Source of the DNA: Bacteroidota bacterium
GTDB lineage: Bacteria; Bacteroidota; Bacteroidia; Bacteroidales; WCHB1-69
Reading direction: 5' to 3'
DNA length: 64,000 bases
NCBI GenBank assembly: GCA_022708105.1
Contig: JAKIZI010000002.1
Coordinates: 20,022 to 84,021 of the forward strand
This document shows positions 1 through 8,834 of this stretch, piece by piece. The notes beneath the pieces were generated by a model. It was not told the origin of the DNA, made no database searches, and saw only the letters and a list, made by a program, of their open reading frames with translations. Each line of letters begins with the position of its first letter. Within the stretch, counting starts at the first letter, position 1. The position numbers and the translations under genes are program-made.

Positions 1-1373
1 TCGGCCAAGATTCTTTGCAAGTATTCAATTTGCTTCATTAAATCATCATATTCGGTTTGAAGTTTGTTTCTTTCCAATCCTGTGAGTTGTCTTAATCTCA
101 TTTCGCAAATAGCACGGGCCTGAATATCGCTGAACTGCCATTTTTCCATAAGTCCGATACGAGCATCATCCGGAGTTGCCGAAGCACGAATCAAGTTAAT
201 GATTTCGTCAATGATGTCTAACGCTTTGATTAATCCTTCCAGAATGTGTGCTCTCTCTTCGGCTTTACGTAAGTCATATCTGGCTCTTCGTAACACCACT
301 TCGTGACGATGATTCACATATTGTTGAATAATGCTTTTCAAGTTTAAAGTCACAGGGCGTCCGTTAACCAGCGCTACATTATTGATGCTGAATGAAGATT
401 GAAGGGAGGTGTATTGATATAATTTATTGAGTACAACATTGGGAACGGCATCTCGTTTGAGTTCATAAACAATACGGGTGCCATTTCTACGGTTGGAAAG
501 ATCTTCAATATTAGAAATTCCATCCATTTTTCCTTCTTTCACTAACTCAACCGTTCTTTTAATCATTTCGGAAGGGTTGGTCATGTATGGAATAGAAGAG
601 ACAATAATTTGAGATTTTCCGTTATTTTCTTCAATGACGGCATCTCCTCTAAGAACAACACGACCTCTGCCGGTTTCAAAAGCTTCTCGCACACCGTCAT
701 ACCCATAAATCGTACATCCTGTTGGAAAATCAGGGGCTTTAATGTATTGCATTAACTCTTCAATCGTAATCTCAGGATTGTCAATATAGGCAATAATTCC
801 GTCACAACATTCGGAAAGGTTGTGGGGAGCCATATTGGTTGCCATGCCGACAGCAATACCGGAAGCGCCATTGATAAGTAATCCCGGAATTTTCCCAGGA
901 AGTACAATAGGTTCTTCCAAAGAGTCGTCGAAATTTAATCTAAAATCGACCGTCTCTTTTTTAATATCTTCAAGCATCTCTTCGGCAATTTTGCGCATTC
1001 TCGCTTCGGTATAACGCATGGCGGCAGGACTATCCCCGTCAATAGAGCCAAAGTTGCCTTGTCCGTCAATAAAAGGGTATCTTAAAGACCAGTCTTGTGC
1101 CATTCTCACCATGGAGTCATAAACGGCAGTATCTCCATGTGGATGATATTTCCCGAGTACCTCTCCGACAATTCTTGCTGATTTCTTATATGGTTTTGAT
1201 GAAATGATTCCCATGTCGTACATGGCAAACAAAATTCTTCTATGTACGGGTTTTAATCCGTCTCGTGCATCCGGTAACGCGCGTGCCATGATTACCGACA
1301 TAGAATAGTCGATATAAGCTTTTTTCATCTGAGATTCGATGTTAACCGGAATAATTCTTTCTTCTTCCATCAT
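1..1373 (-). CDS. gyrA: DNA gyrase subunit A, N-terminal part (C-terminus beyond left edge)
   Basis: Type IIA topoisomerase A subunit that breaks and rejoins DNA as part of the GyrA2GyrB2 supercoiling enzyme. About 457 residues are visible, read leftwards from ATG at 1373 (a second ATG follows directly at 1370). The N-terminus runs [18 protein letters not shown], then the signature [19 protein letters not shown] and the quinolone-region segment [17 protein letters not shown]. The catalytic tyrosine lies in AAMRYTEAR. The position equivalent to E. coli Ser83 is Thr and Asp87 is kept. The beta-propeller C-terminal domain is outside the window. A second, more divergent A subunit (parC, 23952-26699) lies in the same window, and the GyrA-type N-terminus here separates the two. 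The identification is very secure. Confidence 0.97.
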   Translation of the reverse strand, partial: MMEEERIIPVNIESQMKKAYIDYSMSVIMARALPDARDGLKPVHRRILFAMYDMGIISSKPYKKSARIVGEVLGKYHPHGDTAVYDSMVRMAQDWSLRYPFIDGQGNFGSIDGDSPAAMRYTEARMRKIAEEMLEDIKKETVDFRLNFDDSLEEPIVLPGKIPGLLINGASGIAVGMATNMAPHNLSECCDGIIAYIDNPEITIEELMQYIKAPDFPTGCTIYGYDGVREAFETGRGRVVLRGDAVIEENNGKSQIIVSSIPYMTNPSEMIKRTVELVKEGKMDGISNIEDLSNRRNGTRIVYELKRDAVPNVVLNKLYQYTSLQSSFSINNVALVNGRPVTLNLKSIIQQYVNHRHEVVLRRARYDLRKAEERAHILEGLIKALDIIDEIINLIRASATPDDARIGLMEKWQFSDIQARAICEMRLRQLTGLERNKLQTEYDDLMKQIEYLQRILA

Positions 1374-1494
1374 TTTTTTTTAGATTTTGTAAACAGTTAA
1401 AATGCTGTTATTTAGTTATTTGCAATTTTTTGAAATAAAATACGAAAATACAAAAAAAAACGATATGATTTTGCTTAAACGTATCTTTTTTTGT

Positions 1495-2688
1495 TTAAAA
1501 CCCTAAAAAGAATCCTAAGAGACCGATTATAAGTCCCACAAGCATATTGACACCTTTCATAAGGAAAAAGTTACGTCGTGATGCTGCTAATAATGGAATA
1601 GCTCCATGCCCGTCTTGTACAATAGAACTGACCAATAAAATACTGAAAGGAATGGAGCCTCCTATATACAAAACAACAAAAATAAGGTGCGGACCTGACT
1701 CGGGGATGACCCCTATGATGATGGCCATAAGCAAGAGCAGAAGGGTAGTCCATCGATGTTGCTCAATGATGGCATTAACATCAACAAATAAGTATAATGC
1801 TTTTAGAACCAACAAGACTCCGAATGTCCATAATAAAACCGATAGAAAATGTTTTTTTATGACGTGTTCCCATAAGTGTGAGCGTAAGAAATGTTCGGAG
1901 GAAAGCGCCACAATAATCATAGTAAAAAGTGCCAAACAAAGAAAGATTATATTTTCCCAGGAAAAGGCACTATGATGTTCATGAGCATGTGAATGAGAAT
2001 GAGAATGGGTATCCTCGCAAGAAACCGCTGAGGTGGAATGTGCACAATGTTCGTCATTATCATGTGCTATAGTCGTTTGAATTTCGGAATGTCCCATATC
2101 AGGCATTCCGCCATGTTCATGTGAAAATGTTCCTGTTAAAATGGCAATAATATAGATGAGTAGACCTGTGATCAATATAAATCGCGGCAATGAATGATTT
2201 TTAAGGTTTGCTATATTGAGATTTGCCGATTGATGATGATGGTGTGTTTCCGTATCATGTATTTCAAATGAGTGGTTTTCGTGTTTCAGTATCTTATTTT
2301 TAAAAAAGAAGTTTGTGATTATTCCTGCAACAATTCCAATTACTAAAAGAGAAACGGAGAGAAGGAGAGTTAACTTGGGACTGTATGCAAAAATAACAAA
2401 GGCTTCATCTCCGAAAGTGCTGATCATTCCGGCCACCAAAGCGCCAAAAGAGAGTAAACGATGTGTGAAGAGGGAAACAATAGTAAATCCTCCCAAACAA
2501 CCCGGAATTAGTCCGAGAAAAGCAGCAATAACGATTTGAAGAATTGGTTTGTTTTGTAATTTAACCATCACTTTTCCGGAAGAGCTTACATTAACAAATT
2601 CAATGAGTAGCAGCATTACCATAACCAAACAAGTGATGGTCAAGGTGCTTGTAATCACTTCTGTAAATGCGGGAAAAAGTGCTGTCAT
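1495..2688 (-). CDS. Putative 10-TM heavy-metal/manganese exporter, His-rich (ArsP_2-like)
   Basis: A 397-residue polytopic membrane protein with hydrophobic segments through both halves and two His-rich hydrophilic stretches in the middle. One is around residues 140-155 (ETHHHHQS). The other is around residues 190-240 (HEHGGMPDMGH, then THSHSHSHAHEHH). This plan matches the putative heavy-metal or manganese transporters of Bacteroidota (Pfam ArsP_2 type). The repeated motif PG.LGGF near the N-terminus and IPESGPH in the C-terminal half are typical of paired transport repeats. His clusters suggest binding of a divalent metal; the substrate is inferred, not shown. It starts 3 nt after the recR stop codon, so the two genes are probably cotranscribed from the recR promoter. 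Confidence 0.75.
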   Translation of the reverse strand: MTALFPAFTEVITSTLTITCLVMVMLLLIEFVNVSSSGKVMVKLQNKPILQIVIAAFLGLIPGCLGGFTIVSLFTHRLLSFGALVAGMISTFGDEAFVIFAYSPKLTLLLSVSLLVIGIVAGIITNFFFKNKILKHENHSFEIHDTETHHHHQSANLNIANLKNHSLPRFILITGLLIYIIAILTGTFSHEHGGMPDMGHSEIQTTIAHDNDEHCAHSTSAVSCEDTHSHSHSHAHEHHSAFSWENIIFLCLALFTMIIVALSSEHFLRSHLWEHVIKKHFLSVLLWTFGVLLVLKALYLFVDVNAIIEQHRWTTLLLLLMAIIIGVIPESGPHLIFVVLYIGGSIPFSILLVSSIVQDGHGAIPLLAASRRNFFLMKGVNMLVGLIIGLLGFFLGF

Positions 2689-2691
2689 AGT

Positions 2692-3318
2692 TTATGAGTT
2701 TTTGGAGTATGCCGTTTCAAAATCGGTTCTTGCAATGAATGAACGTCCGAGGGTAACCTCATCGGTAAATTCAAGTTCTTCCCCAATTCCGATACCCCTC
2801 GCAATTGTTGTTATTCTTTTTACGTTATCACGGATATTTTTATAAATGTAAAAATTGGTAGTATCTCCTTCAATGGTTGCCGGAAGCGCTAAAATAACTT
2901 CTTCTGGTGGCGTGGCAGCAATTCTGTCGAAGAGGTTTTGTAAGGTGAGTTGTCCGGGGCCGATGCCGTCCATAGGAGAAATTACGCCCCCCAAGACATG
3001 ATAAACGCCCGAAAATTGATGGGTGGCTTCAATCGCAATCACATCTCTTATATCTTGTACCACGCAAATCAGTTTCGGATTTCGTTTATTATTGTTGCAA
3101 ATATTACAAATACGATTATCAGAGAGGTTATGGCAAATTTCACAACTATGGAGCTCCGTTTTTAAGTTTTTTATAGCACTAAGTAATTGCTCCACTTCTT
3201 CTGAAGGCAATCGGTTAATATGGAGTGCGAGACGCAAGGCTGTTCTTTTACCGATTCCCGGTAATTTGGCAATTTCGTTGATGGCAGTATCTAATATTTT
3301 TGAGAAAATGTGAGTCAT
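2692..3318 (-). CDS. recR: Recombination mediator protein RecR
   Basis: RecR acts with RecO/RecF to load RecA on gapped DNA. The 208-residue product (family usually about 200) starts with a helix-hairpin-helix segment KLPGIGKRTALRLALH. It continues with a four-Cys zinc finger CEICHNLSDNRICNIC around residues 57-72, then a Toprim domain with ICVVQDIRDVIAIE and YHVLGGVISPMDGIGP. The C-terminus has ARGIGIGEELEFTDEVTLGRSF, the usual RecR ending. A TAATTTTG box upstream (minus strand, 3332-3339) could be its promoter. The downstream metal transporter follows after 3 nt. No anomalies were seen. Confidence 0.96.
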   Translation of the reverse strand: MTHIFSKILDTAINEIAKLPGIGKRTALRLALHINRLPSEEVEQLLSAIKNLKTELHSCEICHNLSDNRICNICNNNKRNPKLICVVQDIRDVIAIEATHQFSGVYHVLGGVISPMDGIGPGQLTLQNLFDRIAATPPEEVILALPATIEGDTTNFYIYKNIRDNVKRITTIARGIGIGEELEFTDEVTLGRSFIARTDFETAYSKNS

Positions 3319-3331
3319 CTGAATTTTTTTA

Positions 3332-3339
3332 CAAAATTA
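3332..3339 (-). promoter_or_regulatory. Candidate -7 box of recR
   Basis: On the minus strand the sequence reads TAATTTTG, an exact match to the Bacteroidota -7 consensus TAnnTTTG, about 14 nt before the recR start. No convincing -33 TTTG was found at the usual spacing, so this is tentative. Confidence 0.4.
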
Positions 3340-3569
3340 ATAGTTTTTTTCCAATTTATGCTTTAATCTTGAAAAAAAACAAGGCAAAAGCATTAAAAAA
3401 GTGGCATATTAATCAAATTTGCTCATAAAATTAGATTAAATTAGTTTAATTAATTGAGAGATAAATAGTTGTTAATAATTTACATAAACTATTAACAATC
3501 AGATGGTTATATTATTTTATATTGAAAAAATCGTATATTTTCTTATTAATCAATTATATAAAGCAAATT

Positions 3570-3984
3570 ATGGATTTAAATTTTTTTAAGTTTTTTCAAT
3601 GCAATTGAAGATCATCGTATTGATAGAAAGACACTTCATCCACTAATCAATATTATTTCCATTGCTACTGGTGATGTGATTTGTAAAGCAGAATCATGGG
3701 AAGATATCCATCAGTTTGGATTGGCAAAAAAAGAATGACTTAAGAAGTTTTTAGATCTTAAAAATGGAATCTCTTGTAGTGATACATTTAGGCGGTTTTT
3801 CACTGCTCTTGATTCCATTAATTTTGAAGAATGTTTTCTTAAATGGACGCATTCGTTCGTAGAAAAAATTGAAAATGAAACGATTAACATTGATGGTAAA
3901 TCAATTAGAAGAGCTAATAGAATGAATGAAAATAATCCTATTCATATTGTTAGTGCATGGGCAAGTGACAATTTCGGGTCTTAA
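3570..3984 (+). pseudogene. ISAs1-family transposase remnant
   Basis: The translation of the +2 frame from about 3596 reads NAIEDHRIDRKTLHPLINII, then ICKAESWEDIHQFG, NGISCSDTFRRFFTALDSI, TINIDGKSIRRA and HIVSAWASDN. This is the conserved order of the N-terminal half of ISAs1-type DDE transposases (WEDI, DTFxRxF, IDGKxxR, HxVSAWA). It is dead: the reading frame from ATG 3570 is shifted within a T-run near 3590, a Trp codon has become TGA at about 3736, and the frame ends at TAA 3982 where the second half of the gene is lost. The following sequence to about 4120 is decayed and unrecognisable. No terminal inverted repeats were identified. Confidence 0.8.
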
Positions 3985-4188
3985 TTCTAAACCGATTCTT
4001 TCAAAAATATAGAGCAACTTTGTATATGCTCCTTGGCCACCGAGAAAATCCCAAAATTCAGCTGCAACTTTTAATGAAATTAAAAATCATGATCATATAA
4101 AACTTATCAACAGTTAACTATTTTTTTTAGTCGAATTTAATGCAAATCTTTATCTTGATGTTGGGTTTCATTTTTTATAAAAAAATTG

Positions 4189-4196
4189 TACTTTTG
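4189..4196 (+). promoter_or_regulatory. Candidate -7 box for the thioredoxin-like pair
   Basis: TACTTTTG matches TAnnTTTG and lies 27 nt before the ATG at 4224, with an unusually strong AAGGAGG ribosome site in between (4214-4220). No good -33 element was seen at 19-21 nt. Confidence 0.5.
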
Positions 4197-4223
4197 CAGC
4201 ACTATTAAAGTATAAGGAGGAGT

Positions 4224-5531
4224 ATGACATTGCGCAAATTTTTCATTGTAACGATTCTTTTAACTCTTTTTTTACCGGGTTTTTCGCAAAAAAACGGCTA
4301 TAAAATTCAAATTACGATTTCAGAGGTTCCCGATGAGATACTTTATCTTGTGGGAACTTACGGAGATAAGCAATTTATTGCGGACAGTGCCACCGTGAAT
4401 GGAAAGTCTACGGCCATTTTTAAAGGAGAAAAAGCGCTTCCGTCCGGAATTTATATGGTTGAAAATAAAGCACAACAACGTTATCTGGATTTGATTATCG
4501 ATCAAAGTCGCCATTTTTCCATTGCTACTTCAACGGATAAGTTGTTGAAAGAGCGGGTTATTAAAAAATCTCCCGAAAATCAACTCTTTTTTGAAGTGGA
4601 AAAAGCTGCTTTTTTGTCTTTTTTCTTTCCTACGGAAACCTCTGTTATAGATCAATATGCGGATCTTTCGCCCCAAACGCTTTTGTCTAAGTTTTTAAAA
4701 GCCGTGCAACCCGTGAAAGTTCCTTCATCCCCGGAACTTGATTCTATTCAAATACATCAATACCAAATGTCGCATTTTTTTGATGGAATAGATGTGAATG
4801 ATGCACGACTATTGCGGGTGCCCATGATTCCCGAAAAGGTGTTTTCCTATTTTACGGAACTGCTTCCCCAACAATCGGATACGTTGATTGAAAGAATATC
4901 GGCGTTTTTGGATGGGATTCAAACCAAAGAGGTTTTTGATTATTATCTTGAAAAATTATTTCAGGAATATGCCGGCTATCATACCGATTATGACCTCGAT
5001 GCGGTTGCGGTTTATTTGTATGATCGTTACTGTGCCAAAGGGTTGTGCTCTTTTATAACGCCTGATTATGAAAGAATTACGTGGAAAAAAATGGAGCGTA
5101 AACGAAAACTTTTGCCCGGACAACAAGTGCCTTTTTTGGAAGCTTATGATCGGGAAGGGAAGGTGATCAGAACGCAGGATTTGAAATCCGCTTATATTTT
5201 GCTTTGGTTTTGGGAACCCGATTGTGAAACTTGTATGGAGTTAACGCCTGCGCTTTTAGATTTTTATTCCCAATTTAAACATAGCCTCGATTTTGAAGTC
5301 TATGCGGTTGCCCTGACCGAAGATGAGCAAGCATGGACGGATTTTATCAACCGGTATCATTTGGATTGGATCAATGTCAGTTTCGAGAAAGGGTTTCCCA
5401 ATTATGATGTGATTGATTATTTTGATATTATGACGACCCCTAATTTGGTTCTGATGGACCGGAATCATACAATTTTGACACGGCAAATATCGTTTGAACA
5501 TATTCGATGTTTAATGGAACAACATAAATAA
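4224..5531 (+). CDS. Secreted thioredoxin-like protein (DUF4369/DUF5106 type), CETC active site
   Basis: A 435-residue exported protein: signal peptide at residues 1-21 (FFIVTILLTLFLPGFSQ), an N-terminal beta-rich region resembling DUF4369 (about 25-115), a helical middle resembling DUF5106, and a C-terminal thioredoxin fold from about residue 290. The redox motif is Cys334-Glu-Thr-Cys337 in WFWEPDCETC. The cis-Pro segment MTTPNLVLMD follows near the C-terminus. TlpA/ResA-like proteins of this kind act in the periplasm as thiol oxidoreductases; the partner here is unknown. The start is supported by AAGGAGG 4 nt upstream of ATG, which is stronger than is normal in Bacteroidota. The next gene is a paralogue 26 nt downstream, so the two form an operon. 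Confidence 0.85.
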   Translation: MTLRKFFIVTILLTLFLPGFSQKNGYKIQITISEVPDEILYLVGTYGDKQFIADSATVNGKSTAIFKGEKALPSGIYMVENKAQQRYLDLIIDQSRHFSIATSTDKLLKERVIKKSPENQLFFEVEKAAFLSFFFPTETSVIDQYADLSPQTLLSKFLKAVQPVKVPSSPELDSIQIHQYQMSHFFDGIDVNDARLLRVPMIPEKVFSYFTELLPQQSDTLIERISAFLDGIQTKEVFDYYLEKLFQEYAGYHTDYDLDAVAVYLYDRYCAKGLCSFITPDYERITWKKMERKRKLLPGQQVPFLEAYDREGKVIRTQDLKSAYILLWFWEPDCETCMELTPALLDFYSQFKHSLDFEVYAVALTEDEQAWTDFINRYHLDWINVSFEKGFPNYDVIDYFDIMTTPNLVLMDRNHTILTRQISFEHIRCLMEQHK

Positions 5532-5557
5532 GTAATTTATAAATAAAATAAGGAAAA

Positions 5558-7054
5558 ATGAAAAAGAGTATTGTAGTTTTATTAATGATTTTGTTGGGAA
5601 TGGGAGGCGGATTACTCCATGCTCAAAAAGGGAAGAAAGGGAATGACACGCCCAAAACGGAATTACGTTTTTTGGTGAAAGATGCTTCGGACAGTATTGT
5701 CTATCTGGCGGTTCATTTTCGCGATAAGCTGATTTTGAAAGATTCGGTGGCTCCTGCGGCTCCCGGAAAGTATGTTTTTGCCCCCGCAACGCCTTATCAA
5801 GAAGGTTTGTATATGTTAGTAGGACAAAATAAGAGACCTTATTTGAATTTTATTATCGAAAAGAATCAAAACTTTTCTATTACCTGCGATACGTCAGGAG
5901 ATGTGAGAAATGTGATTATTGTTAATTCTCCCGAAAATGTGGAAGTACTTAAATTTCAACAAAAAAGTGTGGAAAGTCAGAAAAAAGCAATAGAACTTCG
6001 AAATAACAGGGCCGAAGCAAAGAAAAAGGGGAATGAAGAGCTTGCTGCAACTTATGCGAAGCAAATGGACGATTTGAATAAGGAGATGGAAACTTTTATA
6101 GAAGCATTGATTGCGGCCAACCCGGACTATCTTTTTTCGAAAATGCAACGTGCCTATAAAGCTATTCATGTTCCGGATCCTCCTAAAAAAGAAGATGGTA
6201 CCATCGATTCCAATTTTCAGGCAATTTACTACAGAACTCACTATTGGGATTATGTAGAGTTGGGCGATGGTCGTTTGCTCTATACGCCGGTACTTGAGCC
6301 AAAGATTAATGATTATTTCACCAAAGTGCTCTACTACCAAGAAGCGGATACCATTGCTAAATATGTGGATATGGTGCTTGATCGTTCAGCCAAAGATTCA
6401 GTGTCTTATCGTTTTTTCCTCGAATGGCTCTCCTATAAATTTGAGTCGAGTAAGGTAATCGGTCATGATGCGGTTTTTGTGCATATTGTAAAAAACAACC
6501 AAATGCAAAATAAATGCAAGTGGATGGATGAGGATTTGGTGAGAAAATATGAGAAACGTGTCAAAAATCTGGAGCCCATTTTGATTGGGAAAACGGCTGT
6601 GGAAATGATTATTCCCGATACGGCGCAAAGTGATGATTTTAATCGCTGGTACTCTTCCTACAGTCTTACAAAACCATACGTCATTATTTGGTTTTATGAT
6701 CCCGATTGTCCTACGTGTAACAAAGAATCCGCGAAGTTGAAGATATTATACGATTCTCTGGAAACTGCCGGGGTGCGTAATTTTGATGTCTATGCCATCG
6801 CGGCAGATAAAGATCTTGATCGTTGGAAAAAATATTTAAAAGAAAAAAAATTCCCATGGATCAATGTCGGTGGCATGAAAGCAAATGTAGATTATATGTC
6901 TGCGTATAATATTTATGAAACCGGAACTCCTTCTATGTTTATTATGGAAAACAAAACCAAAAAGATTATTCTGAATAAACGAATTGATATGAATAATATT
7001 CCACAATTTTTGCAGCAATACGAACGAATGCAAAAACTGAAAAAGAAGCTTTAG
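5558..7054 (+). CDS. Secreted thioredoxin-like protein (DUF4369/DUF5106 type), CPTC active site
   Basis: Paralogue of the preceding gene, 498 residues. It has a signal peptide (residues 1-22, ending LLHAQ), the same N-terminal DUF4369-like module (YLAVHFRDKLILKDSV), a lysine/glutamate-rich coiled segment at about 130-185 absent from its neighbour, the DUF5106-like middle, and a C-terminal thioredoxin domain. The redox pair is Cys384-Pro-Thr-Cys387 in WFYDPDCPTC, and the cis-Pro region is ETGTPSMFIME. A tandem pair with different dipeptides between the cysteines (ET versus PT) suggests different redox potentials; that is inference. A strong hairpin terminator follows at 7081-7112. Confidence 0.85.
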   Translation: MKKSIVVLLMILLGMGGGLLHAQKGKKGNDTPKTELRFLVKDASDSIVYLAVHFRDKLILKDSVAPAAPGKYVFAPATPYQEGLYMLVGQNKRPYLNFIIEKNQNFSITCDTSGDVRNVIIVNSPENVEVLKFQQKSVESQKKAIELRNNRAEAKKKGNEELAATYAKQMDDLNKEMETFIEALIAANPDYLFSKMQRAYKAIHVPDPPKKEDGTIDSNFQAIYYRTHYWDYVELGDGRLLYTPVLEPKINDYFTKVLYYQEADTIAKYVDMVLDRSAKDSVSYRFFLEWLSYKFESSKVIGHDAVFVHIVKNNQMQNKCKWMDEDLVRKYEKRVKNLEPILIGKTAVEMIIPDTAQSDDFNRWYSSYSLTKPYVIIWFYDPDCPTCNKESAKLKILYDSLETAGVRNFDVYAIAADKDLDRWKKYLKEKKFPWINVGGMKANVDYMSAYNIYETGTPSMFIMENKTKKIILNKRIDMNNIPQFLQQYERMQKLKKKL

Positions 7055-7077
7055 GTAAGTTTTTTCAATTTATGCAT

Positions 7078-7112
7078 AAAAAAAAGGGAACTCTTTAGGA
7101 GTTCCCTTTTTT
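7078..7112. terminator. Bidirectional Rho-independent terminator
   Basis: GGGAACTC (7086-7093) pairs with GAGTTCCC (7099-7106) around a 5-nt loop, with an A-run before and a T-run after. It serves the convergent thioredoxin-like operon (plus) and the ferritin gene (minus). Confidence 0.92.
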
Positions 7113-7131
7113 ATGTTTTAAAGATTCCTTT

Positions 7132-7641
7132 TTATTGCGTAATTGTTTGATCAACAAAAGTTCTACCGATAAATTCACGGTCATATTGGCGGAGTGCTCC
7201 GGGATGATTTTCAATATCTTTCAAGTTTAAGAAAATCTCTTCCGCAGCTGCTTCTTCTTCCACCTGTTCATCAATAAACCAATTCAAAAAGCTGATGGTC
7301 GCATAATCTTTAATTTCCAATGCCGTATGCATAAGATTGTTGATACGTGACGTAACAATCTTTTCATGTTCTAAAGTGCTTTTGAAAGCTTCGGAGGGAG
7401 ATTTCCATTCAGAGGGAACTCCTTCGATCGGTTGTAGTTTTACGCTTCCTCCACGGTCTTGAATGTAACGCAACATTTTCATGCCGTGAGAGACCTCTTC
7501 CTGATACTGGACATACATCCAATTCGCAAAGCCTGTTAATCTTTTTTCGGTAAACCATGATGACATACTTAAGTATAAGTACGCTGACCAGAATTCCGCA
7601 TTTATCTGATCATTAATCTCTTTTTGCATTTTTTCATTCAT
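7132..7641 (-). CDS. ftnA: Bacterial non-haem ferritin
   Basis: A 169-residue four-helix ferritin that oxidises and stores iron in a 24-subunit shell in the cytoplasm. Visible motifs are INAEFWSAYLYLSMSSWF (ferroxidase Glu16), QYQEEVSHGMKMLRYIQDRGG (Glu48/49 and His52) and FLNWFIDEQVEEE for the third helix ligands. The usual HAMK is HGMK here. Length and motif order fit FtnA-type ferritins. The gene stands alone and shares the downstream terminator with the convergent thioredoxin-like operon. About 200 nt of AT-rich sequence separate it from the divergent DUF1295 gene; no exact TAnnTTTG box was found for it. Confidence 0.95.
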   Translation of the reverse strand: MNEKMQKEINDQINAEFWSAYLYLSMSSWFTEKRLTGFANWMYVQYQEEVSHGMKMLRYIQDRGGSVKLQPIEGVPSEWKSPSEAFKSTLEHEKIVTSRINNLMHTALEIKDYATISFLNWFIDEQVEEEAAAEEIFLNLKDIENHPGALRQYDREFIGRTFVDQTITQ

Positions 7642-7845
7642 CTTAATCTAATTATTTATGAAGTTATAAAATATATTTTCTGCAATAGTAACAAGAATAA
7701 TGTGAATTAGTTCAACCTTGGCATGATTTTTTAGAATGAAAATTAGATGCCCATGTAAATAATTTTGCTTAATATTGCAGTTTTTAAAAAAATAACTGTT
7801 TCAAATTTGTATTAAAATAAGCTATTAATTAAAATTAAGATCATT

Positions 7846-8775
7846 ATGAAAAAAATTGCAACGGCCATACTTTTGGGACTCTCTCTATTGGCAGTTCCTG
7901 TTTCTTATTCTTATTTCGGACCTGCTCTAAATCCTTTTACCGGGGAAGTACTAGAAATCCTTTTGTATATCATGGGATTTTCAGCTTTATATTGTTTTGT
8001 GGTGGGCGAATTGACGCTCAATAATAGTCAGGTGGATAAGTTATGGAGTATTTTGCCTATAATTTATGTTTGGATTGTTGCTTATTATGGAGATTTTGCA
8101 CCGCGCTTGATTTTGATGGCATTGTTGGTTACCTTTTGGGGCGTTCGGCTCACCGCAAATTTTGCCCTTAAAGGAGCGTATCAATGGCGTTTCTGGACAG
8201 GGGAAGAAGATTACAGATGGCAAGTACTGCGGGCAAAAGATGAATTTAAACCCCGTTGGAAATGGATGTTTTTTAATTTACTTTTTATTAGTCTGTACCA
8301 AAATTTCCTGATTTTATTGTTTACGTTGCCTTCCCTCATTGCACTTCAATTTGTGGATACTTCTTTGGGATGGTTAGATATTGTGGCTGCCGTGTTGGTT
8401 TTCGGTTTTATTGTTTTTGAAATGATAGCGGACATTCAACATTGGAGATTTCAAAGCAAAAAATGGTCGCTGATTCGTTCCGGTCAGGAATTGCCCGAAC
8501 CTTATAAGAATGGCTTTTTGGATAAAGGGTTATGGTCATGGAGTCGCCACCCGAACTATTTCGCGGAACAAGCTATATGGGCTTCGTTTTATATTTTCAG
8601 TATTTCAGCCGGAGCTCCTGTGTTCAATTGGACCATTGCCGGAGCGATCTTGCTAATTGTCCTTTTTCAAGGCAGTTCTGCTTTTGGAGAAGAAATCAGC
8701 GTTGGCAAATATCCTGCTTATCAGGAATACCAAAAACAGGTTCCCAAGTTTATTCCCTATTTTTGGAAAAAATAA
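7846..8775 (+). CDS. DUF1295 membrane protein (steroid 5-alpha-reductase-like)
   Basis: A 309-residue integral membrane protein with about seven hydrophobic segments. The C-terminal half carries the motif LWSWSRHPNYFAEQAIW followed by GEEISVGKYPAYQEYQKQVPKFIPYF. This is the signature of the DUF1295 family, related to 3-oxo-5-alpha-steroid 4-dehydrogenases and isoprenylcysteine methyltransferase-like folds. The substrate is unknown; no sterol pathway is implied by the sequence. It is a single-gene unit ending at a clean terminator (8801-8827), convergent with uvrA. Confidence 0.85.
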   Translation: MKKIATAILLGLSLLAVPVSYSYFGPALNPFTGEVLEILLYIMGFSALYCFVVGELTLNNSQVDKLWSILPIIYVWIVAYYGDFAPRLILMALLVTFWGVRLTANFALKGAYQWRFWTGEEDYRWQVLRAKDEFKPRWKWMFFNLLFISLYQNFLILLFTLPSLIALQFVDTSLGWLDIVAAVLVFGFIVFEMIADIQHWRFQSKKWSLIRSGQELPEPYKNGFLDKGLWSWSRHPNYFAEQAIWASFYIFSISAGAPVFNWTIAGAILLIVLFQGSSAFGEEISVGKYPAYQEYQKQVPKFIPYFWKK

Positions 8776-8800
8776 AAGAAATTCTTAATGGAATTGATGA

Positions 8801-8827
8801 AAAAGGAGGTCATTTCGACCTCTTTTT
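8801..8827. terminator. Bidirectional terminator between DUF1295 gene and uvrA
   Basis: GAGGTC (8806-8811) pairs with GACCTC (8817-8822) around ATTTC, flanked by AAAAG and TTTTT. It lies between two convergent genes. The GGAGG inside the stem is not a ribosome site. Confidence 0.88.
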
Positions 8828-8834
8828 GTTATGA

